DNA of 7,670 nt from Deltaproteobacteria bacterium (GTDB taxonomy: Bacteria; Desulfobacterota; Desulfobacteria; Desulfobacterales; Desulfatirhabdiaceae). Under the pieces are notes generated by a model, which searched no databases, was not told the origin of the DNA, and saw nothing but the letters and a program-made list of their open reading frames with translations. Below, in pieces: positions 1 through 5,298 of this stretch. Each line of letters opens with the position of its first letter. Position 1 is the stretch's first letter. The stretch covers positions 1 through 7,670 of the forward strand of contig JAJYBO010000139.1 in the NCBI GenBank assembly GCA_021778975.1, written 5' to 3'. The position numbers were made by a program, and so were the translations under genes.

Positions 1-1
1 G

Positions 2-268
2 CTGAGCGGCTGGGATTATCTGACACTACTGTTTCTGGGCGCCAACACCCTGATTGCCTACGGCGCACTGGGGGAAGCCATCCATCTGATTCCAGCCAAT
101 CAGGTCGGCGCCGTTATTGTTCTGAATCCTCTGATCACGATGGTCGTGGTCGCCATGCTGAGCCGCCGGCACCTATCCTGGCTGTCTTCGGAAAGCACCA
201 CCGCTCTGGGATACGGCGGCGCGTTGCTGCTGCTGGCGGGTGTTGGTCTGGTCGTTAAAAAGACATGA
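2..268 (+). CDS. EamA/DMT-family membrane transporter, C-terminal fragment
   Basis: The reading frame is open from base 2 to a TGA at 266-268 and gives 88 residues; the start lies outside the window. The fragment is very hydrophobic, with three probable membrane helices: about residues 6-29 (ending near LGEAIHLIP), 33-52 (VGAVIVLNPLITMVVVAMLS) and 69-85 (a GGALLLLAGVGLVV run before a KKT tail). The pattern of a helix, then N-P-L within the next helix, then a final Gly-rich helix ending in Lys is typical of the second EamA repeat of drug/metabolite-type permeases (ten-helix inner-membrane transporters). Substrate cannot be told from this fragment. It lies 105 bp upstream of cobT in the same direction, but nothing shows that they share a function. 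The family call is by general pattern; the exact subfamily is unknown. Confidence 0.75.
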   Translation: MSGWDYLTLLFLGANTLIAYGALGEAIHLIPANQVGAVIVLNPLITMVVVAMLSRRHLSWLSSESTTALGYGGALLLLAGVGLVVKKT

Positions 269-309
269 CGGATACCTGAAAAATTCCGCTCACGGCAGTT
301 GCGCCATGT

Positions 310-329
310 ACGGCATTTTTCAAAGCCGT
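310..329 (+). other. Imperfect hairpin between the transporter gene and cobT
   Basis: ACGGC (310-314) pairs with GCCGT (325-329). Skipping A315, TTT (316-318) also pairs with AAA (322-324), leaving a three-base TTC loop, so about 8 bp with one bulge. No T-run follows directly; the nearest T-rich stretch starts about 12 bases later. It could be a weak terminator for the transporter gene or a leader structure of cobT. No cobalamin riboswitch features were recognised in this 105-bp gap. Confidence 0.25.
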
Positions 330-345
330 CGCAGCATGATATTTT

Positions 346-351
346 TATAAT
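346..351 (+). promoter_or_regulatory. cobT: Possible -10 element (TATAAT) before cobT
   Basis: A perfect TATAAT lies 22 bases before the chosen cobT ATG. No good -35 hexamer is seen at the usual 16-18-base spacing, and the resulting leader would be only about 15 bases, barely holding the ribosome site. It may be chance in an AT-rich stretch. Confidence 0.2.
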
Positions 352-358
352 TGTCAGA

Positions 359-364
359 AAGGAA
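359..364 (+). promoter_or_regulatory. cobT: Ribosome binding site that sets the cobT start
   Basis: AGGAAA ends 9 bases before the ATG at 374. This supports 374 over an upstream in-frame TTG at 299, whose 25 extra codons show no similarity to the known CobT N-terminus. Confidence 0.6.
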
Positions 365-373
365 ACCATCTAC

Positions 374-1450
374 ATGACTTCTCAGCCACAAACAATCTCG
401 GATATTGTACAGGGTATCGCTCCCATCAGCGCGGAATGGGTGCAGAAAGCCGCCGAACACACCGCCCAACTCTGCATCCCGCCCCGCGCCCTGGGCAGAC
501 TTCATTCCATCGCAGAACAGCTCTGCGGCATTCAAAAAACCATGACGCCAGACATTCGTCACAAGGCCGTCCTGGTCATGGCCGGAGATCACGGCGTGGT
601 CGCAGAAGGCATCAGCGCCTTCCCGCAAGAAATTACCGGAGCCATGATTCAGGTTTTTCTGGCAGGCGGCGCGGGCATCAATGCGATTTGCCACCAAGTT
701 GGCGCGGATGTGTGGGTGGTGGATATGGGGATAATTCCCGATCTGGACCCCAACAGCATTCCGGGTGGAGAACACTTGAAAATTGAAAAAATCGCCAAAG
801 GCACGCAAAACCTGGCCAAAGGACCTGCCATGACACATGAAAATGCCGAAAAAGCCGTTATGGCCGGTTTTCGCCAGGCAGCCCGGTTGTTTGAAAACGG
901 CGTTCAGGTTCTGGGCACCGGCGATATGGGGATCGGCAATACCACGCCCTCCGCAGCAATCGGCGCCGTTCTCACCGGCATTGATGTAGAAGATATGGTG
1001 GGTCCCGGAACCGGCATCCAGACAGATGGTATTCAGCGAAAAATAAAGGCCATTCAGGACGGTATCGCCATCAATAAACCCAATGCGCAGGATGGTCTGG
1101 ATGTTCTGGCCAAACTCGGCGGATTTGAAATTGCAGGTATCGCCGGATGTATTCTGGCAGGCGCATATTATCAGAAACCGGTCGTCATAGACGGACTGAT
1201 TTCAACGGCAGGAGCGCTGATCGCTCATCGTCTGCGCCCAACGGTCCGCGATTACCTGTTTGCCGGACATTGTTCCGAAGAACCCGGGCACCGTCATATG
1301 CTCAATAGTATGGAACTCAAGCCCATTCTGGACCTGGGAATGCGTCTGGGAGAAGGCACTGGCGGCGCCCTGGCGATGAATGTCTTAGACGGGGCCGTCA
1401 GTATATGCACCCGCGTCATGACATTTCAGCAGGCGGGAATTACGGAATAA
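374..1450 (+). CDS. cobT: Nicotinate-nucleotide--dimethylbenzimidazole phosphoribosyltransferase (CobT)
   Basis: The protein has 358 residues, close to the usual CobT length of about 350. CobT is a cytoplasmic enzyme that moves phosphoribose from nicotinate mononucleotide to 5,6-dimethylbenzimidazole (or another base), giving the alpha-ribazole phosphate used as the lower ligand of cobalamin. Visible family motifs, in order, are AGDHGV near residues 70-75, the Gly-rich GTGDMGIGNTTPSAA at about 181-195, VGPGTGI at about 209-215, and GEGTGGALAM near 326-335. Glu327 in the last motif lines up with the catalytic Glu317 of Salmonella CobT (from memory). All key motifs are intact, with no frameshift. 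The start at 374 is chosen for its ribosome site and because the first family-like residues follow it. No other cobalamin gene is in the window, so it is not seen in a cob operon. It ends facing the minus-strand ModE-like gene across a hairpin. Confidence 0.96.
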   Translation: MTSQPQTISDIVQGIAPISAEWVQKAAEHTAQLCIPPRALGRLHSIAEQLCGIQKTMTPDIRHKAVLVMAGDHGVVAEGISAFPQEITGAMIQVFLAGGAGINAICHQVGADVWVVDMGIIPDLDPNSIPGGEHLKIEKIAKGTQNLAKGPAMTHENAEKAVMAGFRQAARLFENGVQVLGTGDMGIGNTTPSAAIGAVLTGIDVEDMVGPGTGIQTDGIQRKIKAIQDGIAINKPNAQDGLDVLAKLGGFEIAGIAGCILAGAYYQKPVVIDGLISTAGALIAHRLRPTVRDYLFAGHCSEEPGHRHMLNSMELKPILDLGMRLGEGTGGALAMNVLDGAVSICTRVMTFQQAGITE

Positions 1451-1457
1451 ACCTGCA

Positions 1458-1498
1458 AGGGCGTGACTTGCGCCGTACAACACCGGTAATCACGCCCT
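1458..1498. terminator. Bidirectional terminator-like hairpin between convergent genes
   Basis: AGGGCGTGA (1458-1466) and TCACGCCCT (1490-1498) form a perfect 9-bp stem. Within the 23-base loop, CCG (1473-1475) can also pair with CGG (1484-1486). The hairpin sits 7 bases after the cobT stop and overlaps the last two bases of the ModE-like stop codon on the other strand, so it can serve both convergent genes. The T-runs on either side are weak (TATTCTT on +; TTGCAGGTTTATT on -), so termination efficiency is uncertain. Confidence 0.6.
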
Positions 1499-1877
1499 AT
1501 TCTTCACGGGATGTCAGGCGGAAAAGAACATCCTTTTCAAACAATCTATCCGCTTCATCAGCCACACGGCGATGGATATCCCTGAATTTTTCAAGAAGCT
1601 CTATAGCGTATGGGGTGAGTTGAGAACCGCCGCCAGCAACGCCGCCAACATTTCTAATCAGCAGTTGCCTTCCGATTCTGGTTTCTGTCGCCGTAATACG
1701 GCCCCAGATGGCGCGATAGCTCATTTTAAGTTCTTTGGCCGCCGCCTGAATAGAACCAAGGCGCTGAATGGCTTCCAGCATTTTCAATCTTCCCAGCCCA
1801 AAAATCACCTCTCCGGAACGATCTTCAACCCATATTTTGGAACGCACACCAAAGGAATTCTCGCTTTTTTTTGTCAT
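1497..1877 (-). CDS. Single-domain ModE-like winged-helix DNA-binding protein
   Basis: The protein has 126 residues. Its core, about residues 26-95, matches the N-terminal domain of ModE, the molybdate-responsive regulator: a helix-turn-helix around residues 31-61 (GRLKMLEAIQRLGSI, then AAAKELKMSYRAIWGRI) followed by a wing with a Gly-rich turn (VGGVAGGGSQLTPYA, about 77-91). E. coli ModE is about 260 residues with C-terminal molybdate-binding (MOP/TOBE) domains. Here those domains are missing and the protein ends after one more helix, so it may bind DNA without sensing molybdate itself, or sense something else. This is a known form of the family, not an obvious truncation. The ATG at 1877 is preceded by GGTGA (1892-1888) at 10 bases. 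The gene lies 30 bp after the chemoreceptor gene and is probably co-transcribed with it. Codons 3-4 lie in a run of eight A on the coding strand. Confidence 0.85.
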   Translation of the reverse strand: MTKKSENSFGVRSKIWVEDRSGEVIFGLGRLKMLEAIQRLGSIQAAAKELKMSYRAIWGRITATETRIGRQLLIRNVGGVAGGGSQLTPYAIELLEKFRDIHRRVADEADRLFEKDVLFRLTSREE

Positions 1878-1881
1878 ACCC

Positions 1882-1896
1882 TAACGTTCACCGTTA
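1882..1896. promoter_or_regulatory. Inverted repeat over the ribosome site of the ModE-like gene
   Basis: TAACG-TTCAC-CGTTA is a perfect 5-bp inverted repeat with a 5-base spacer. It fills half of the 30-bp gap before the ModE-like ATG and overlaps its GGTGA ribosome site. E. coli ModE operators contain TAACG/CGTTA half-sites, but with longer TATA-rich arms and different spacing. An autoregulatory operator is only a possibility, and a short repeat of this kind can occur by chance. Confidence 0.3.
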
Positions 1897-1907
1897 TCGA
1901 AGTATCG

Positions 1908-3890
1908 TCAAAACATATCATCATCATACATGGGAATGACCTGTTTGGGATTGATTTCCCTGGATGTTGTCATCTGGAGTCTATTCGATTTTTTTCCGTC
2001 ATGCGGCAGGGATGGAAACGCCGGAGATGTTTCCGGCGGCGAAACATCTTCTTCGGGCGCCGCCTCTTCTCGTTGCTGTACGGCATCGGACAGCCCCGCC
2101 ATTTTCACCAGTTCATTGACAAATGCTTTCATTTCTTCGGCTTGAGCGCTCATTTCCTCGGATGCGGATGCCGATTCCTGGGCATTGGCCGCATTTTGCT
2201 GGGTAACCCTGTCCATCTCCGTGACACTGACATTGACCTGTTCTATCCCCTGAGATTGCTCACGAGAAGCCGCTGCAATTTCCCCCAAAAGTTCTCCGAT
2301 TTTTTCAGTGCCAGCAGACACTTCATGAAAAGCTTCTCCGGCTTCCTGAACGATTTGTGAACCTTCGCGAATTGTTTTCACTGTCTTTTGAATCAGTGTT
2401 GCTGTATTCTGAGCGGCCTCCGCAGCTCGTCCGGCAAGGTTTCGCACCTCCGCCGCGACCACGGCAAAACCGGCGCCGGCCTCTCCGGCTCTGGCGGCTT
2501 CGACCGCTGCATTCAAGGCCAGTAAATTGGTTTGAAAGGCAATTTCATCAATGGTTTTGACAATTTTTGAAGTTTCTTCGCTGGTTGTGGAAATATCTTT
2601 CATCGAAAGGGTCAATTGCCCCATTGTGGTATTGGCTTCGACAACCACCTGATTGGCCTCTTTCATCAGCGCATCCGCCCTGGCCGTATTGTTCGCATTC
2701 TGTTTGGTCATGGAAGCCATCTCTTCCAGAGATGCGGAGCTTTCTTCGATGGACGCAGCCTGTTGCGATGCGCCTTCCGCCAGAGACTGACTGGCGGATG
2801 CCACTTCGGTAGCCGCAGCCGCCACCTGATCCGCGGCCTCGTTCAACCCCGCAACGACCCGATGTATCGGACGGGTAATACTGCGTGTAAGAAACACCGC
2901 CAGCAGGATACAAATCACCGTTGCAGCGGCGACTCCCCACATCAGGGCCAGTGAAGCTCTGGACATGGACGTCACAACCCGATCAGAAATTGTCTGAGTT
3001 TCTTTCATACCGGCATTCACCGATTGCCGCGCCGCTTCCGCCACCTGTTTACCAACAGCATCGCATGTCTTGTTGGTATCCTGCAACGCCGTCCATGTCG
3101 CTAAAAGTTCGTTCATGGCATTGAGATATGTTTTAAATGCGGCTCTGATCTTTTCGAGTTGACTGATATTGATATCCAGGCGGGTAATCATTTTCAAATT
3201 TCCGATATTTTCTTCGATAGCCGAAAATTTATCCATGGTATCCAGCATCAACTGCGGCTGATTCAATGCCTGCGCTTTATATACGAGAGCCTGGATCGCG
3301 TTGCCCTGTTCAATCACTTCATTCAGCATCTTCAATTTTTTGAATCGTTCGTTCAGTTGATCGGCCTGCGCGGAGGCATTGATTTCAACCCGCATTTGAG
3401 CATTTTGGCGTCTGAGAAAATCCTGGCAGGTCTCCAGATAAACAGTGGATGACGATTCCAGAACACTGCGACTTTTCTCGATCTGCGCGCGTTTTGCAGC
3501 CGTGTCTTGAGCGATCTTCTCGTAATTTTGAACATCTCCCGCGATTTTATGGACGGATTTACCGAATTGTTGCAAGTATGCCGATTGGGTGGACAGCTTT
3601 TCAGCTTTCTGAATGACCGTTTTGACATGTTCGAGAGTGGCTTTGCCGGCATCCAGATATGGTTTTTCACCGCTCAAACCAAAGCCGGTCATGGCAGACA
3701 TCGCTCTCTGAATATCACTTTCAATGGCGCCGGACAGATTCATCTCCGGAATATATGCCGCGGACAGCACTGCGGAATCCGTTTTAACGCGATGCATACT
3801 CCAAACAGCCAGCCCCCCCATCACACACACAATTACGATCATCCACATAAACCCAAGGGAGATTCTGATTCCCAGTGTCATCTGTTTCAT
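1908..3890 (-). CDS. Methyl-accepting chemotaxis protein with large all-helical sensor domain
   Basis: This 660-residue transmembrane chemoreceptor controls CheA kinase and so the flagellar motor or another Che-like output. Helix TM1 is about residues 11-30, followed by a periplasmic region of about 32-311 that looks all-helical. Its length of about 280 residues fits the helical-bimodular (HBM) type of sensor; some HBM receptors bind TCA-cycle acids, but the ligand here is unknown. TM2 is about 313-335, then a short HAMP-like stretch (TRSITRPIHRVV) and the cytoplasmic coiled-coil. The hairpin tip that binds CheA/CheW is unmistakable at about 448-488 (DEIAFQTNLLALNAAVEAAR, then AGEAGAGFAVVAAEVRNLA). 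Methylation-type Glu/Gln-rich helices flank it. After residue 600 comes a Pro/Glu-rich linker and a tail ending VIPMYDDDMF. The start is fixed by AAGGAG at 3904-3899, 8 bases before the ATG. It follows the HdrD-like gene by 99 bp, and no clear promoter or terminator was seen in that gap. Confidence 0.95.
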   Translation of the reverse strand: MKQMTLGIRISLGFMWMIVIVCVMGGLAVWSMHRVKTDSAVLSAAYIPEMNLSGAIESDIQRAMSAMTGFGLSGEKPYLDAGKATLEHVKTVIQKAEKLSTQSAYLQQFGKSVHKIAGDVQNYEKIAQDTAAKRAQIEKSRSVLESSSTVYLETCQDFLRRQNAQMRVEINASAQADQLNERFKKLKMLNEVIEQGNAIQALVYKAQALNQPQLMLDTMDKFSAIEENIGNLKMITRLDINISQLEKIRAAFKTYLNAMNELLATWTALQDTNKTCDAVGKQVAEAARQSVNAGMKETQTISDRVVTSMSRASLALMWGVAAATVICILLAVFLTRSITRPIHRVVAGLNEAADQVAAAATEVASASQSLAEGASQQAASIEESSASLEEMASMTKQNANNTARADALMKEANQVVVEANTTMGQLTLSMKDISTTSEETSKIVKTIDEIAFQTNLLALNAAVEAARAGEAGAGFAVVAAEVRNLAGRAAEAAQNTATLIQKTVKTIREGSQIVQEAGEAFHEVSAGTEKIGELLGEIAAASREQSQGIEQVNVSVTEMDRVTQQNAANAQESASASEEMSAQAEEMKAFVNELVKMAGLSDAVQQREEAAPEEDVSPPETSPAFPSLPHDGKKSNRLQMTTSREINPKQVIPMYDDDMF

Positions 3891-3898
3891 CGTATCTT

Positions 3899-3904
3899 CT
3901 CCTT
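3899..3904 (-). promoter_or_regulatory. Ribosome binding site of the chemoreceptor gene
   Basis: AAGGAG on the minus strand, 8 bases before the ATG at 3890. This is the strongest Shine-Dalgarno sequence seen in the window and it sets the start next to a typical N-terminal membrane helix. Confidence 0.75.
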
Positions 3905-3989
3905 TCTCGTTATTGCAGATCAGGGCGGTAAATTTTCAATGTTGACGGCTTGGCAAAATGTCCGCACTGTTGTTAAACGATCCATCTTC

Positions 3990-5216
3990 TCATCCCATTA
4001 CCAGGCAATCCGCCACAAGCTCCCACAAATACTTGACCGTCAGATCCGCCATGCCATACTCCGCCTTGATGGCGTTAAGCTGGCCGTGGCAACTGTGACA
4101 GGGGACAACAACCATAGATGCTCCCGTAGCACGTATCTGCTCCATTTTTTTTCTGCCGTAGAAAACCCGTTCGGCGGTATAACCGGTCGTCAGGGCGCCG
4201 CCACCGCCACCGCAGCAATACTGACGGTCTCGGGTGGGATAGACATCCACCCAGTTTTCCATGCACTGACTGAGAATCCACCGGGGTTCGTCGTAATAAC
4301 CGTGGCCAAAAATCCGTTCCGCCTTGCGCCCGTAATTGCAGGGATCATGGTAGGTGGCCAAAACATCCTGGAACCGGGTTTTATCAAGGCGAATTCGGCC
4401 TTCCTGGATGTAGTTCGTCAATAAATCGAATACCGTATAAGTTCCAAATGATTTCAGGGCTTCAGGATACCATTTTTCGAGACCAGACCTGGTCGCCAGA
4501 TAGGCGTGCCCTCATTCCGGCCAGAGGAGGTTTTTGGCCTCCAGCCGGGTCATGTTGCCGGCAATTCTTCCCACCATGATTTTCATGGCCGGATCATCTC
4601 CGGTGAACATACCCCAGTTGGTGCCCTCCCAGTTTTCGGAAGGGATGGTCCAGCTTTCCCCGGCGGCATAAAAAATTTTCCACCAGTGCTTGAGATCTTC
4701 CGTATGGGTGTTGACCAGTTTGTTATGAATGGTGGTCAGGATGTTGACGCCCTTCACATCAATGGGCACCGAGAAATCCTCGAATCCAGGCTCCTGGGCG
4801 ATTTCATCAGCGACATCCCCCAAGATGAAAACGAAATCGTCTTTGGGAAGCCCTAAATTATTCCCGGTTTTAAGCGCGGCTGTCAGACCTTTATGGAGAA
4901 TTCCCGGCACTTTTTCCCGGTCTCTCAGCGAGCGGATATTGCGTATCAGATCCGGGATATAAATGCCAGAAGGACAGACAGGTTCACATTTGCCGCACAT
5001 GGTGCAGATCCACGGCCAGCGGGATTCCACCAGTTGCTGTTCAAGCCCCAGAGAAACCATGCGAATGACTTTTCTGGGGTCGAACCCATCCACACCCGAC
5101 ACGGGGCAGGAACTGGAACACATGGCGCAGGTAAGACAATGATTCTGATCGAAAGGCCAGTCTTGAAACCGCGCCGGATTTAGATCGTTCATAGAAATGG
5201 CTTCAGATGGTGTCAT
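3990..5216 (-). CDS. HdrD/DsrK-like iron-sulfur protein, selenoprotein (Sec235, TGA recoded)
   Basis: Read as one gene across an in-frame TGA at 4514-4512, it gives a 408-residue soluble protein, about the size of HdrD. Order of parts: two [4Fe-4S] ferredoxin motifs, Cys27-30-33-37 (CLTCAMCSSSC) and Cys71-74-77-81 (CTMCGKCEPVC); a DsrK-like middle with AAGESWTI and NWGMFTG; then PE-U-GHAYLATR with Sec235 where relatives have Cys; then a full CCG domain with Cys293 (YHDPCN), Cys334-335 (CCGGGGG) and Cys373/376 (CHSC). In HdrB/HdrD proteins, CCG cysteines hold the unusual cluster that reduces disulfides. The ATG at 5216 follows TAGAGG (5230-5225). The two halves are in the same frame, no other stop lies between them, and both encode family sequence. 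It follows the QmoB-like gene by 82 bp, which suggests that its partners are the QmoA/B-like proteins. The substrate is unknown. If the SECIS were not functional, the product would stop at residue 234 and lack the catalytic domain. Confidence 0.9.
4478..4514 (-). promoter_or_regulatory. Sec-TGA codon with bacterial SECIS hairpin
   Basis: On the minus strand the TGA (4514-4512) is followed by 21 bases and then AGGTCT (4490-4485) as an apical loop. The loop is closed by GACC (4494-4491) and GGTC (4484-4481); an extra A-U pair is possible, giving GACCA-GGTC-TGGTC. The distance from the UGA to the loop is within the range known for bacterial SECIS elements. As I recall, the E. coli fdhF SECIS has the same AGGUCU loop, with its GU recognised by SelB. 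The lower stem here is less regular than in fdhF. The element lies within the coding region, as expected in bacteria. Confidence 0.85.
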
Positions 5217-5224
5217 GATGATAT

Positions 5225-5230
5225 CCTCTA
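5225..5230 (-). promoter_or_regulatory. Ribosome binding site that sets the HdrD-like start
   Basis: TAGAGG on the minus strand, 8 bases before the ATG at 5216. It favours this ATG over an upstream in-frame ATG at 5276, whose 20 additional codons lie in the intergenic gap and show no family sequence. Confidence 0.65.
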
Positions 5231-5298
5231 CGTGAAAAACGGTGATACGGCTGCAACCGTCATGAATCTGATGCATAAGCTGTATTCAGGATGAGCGA

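Noticed and set aside
299..373. CobT starting at TTG 299
   Set aside because: The extra residues are unlike CobT, and the ATG at 374 has a ribosome site and gives the normal length.
269..373. Cobalamin riboswitch before cobT
   Set aside because: The 105-bp gap is too short for a full cobalamin riboswitch, and no B12-box-like sequence was recognised.
1865..1872. Run of eight A at codons 2-4 of the ModE-like gene as a programmed slippage site
   Set aside because: The gene reads in frame as written, and lysine-rich starts with A-runs are common; no second frame of interest follows.
1572..2360. Long + strand open frame (262 codons) across the ModE-like and chemoreceptor genes
   Set aside because: It is antisense to two well-supported genes, crosses their intergenic gap, and has a low-complexity, Phe/Arg/His-rich product with no family features.
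3952..3965. Sigma-54-like GG-N10-GC on the + strand between the chemoreceptor and HdrD-like genes
   Set aside because: It points along the + strand, where no gene starts, and flanking bases match the consensus only partly; likely chance.
3507..4424. Long + strand open frame (305 codons) antisense to the chemoreceptor and HdrD-like genes
   Set aside because: It overlaps two confident minus-strand genes; its product shows no recognisable domain and no ribosome site was evident.
4512..4514. TGA as a true stop, making the HdrD-like gene a pseudogene or two separate genes
   Set aside because: Both halves keep family sequence right up to the TGA in one frame, a SECIS-like hairpin follows at the right distance, and the downstream half has no ribosome site or sensible start (only a TTG at 4421 inside family sequence).
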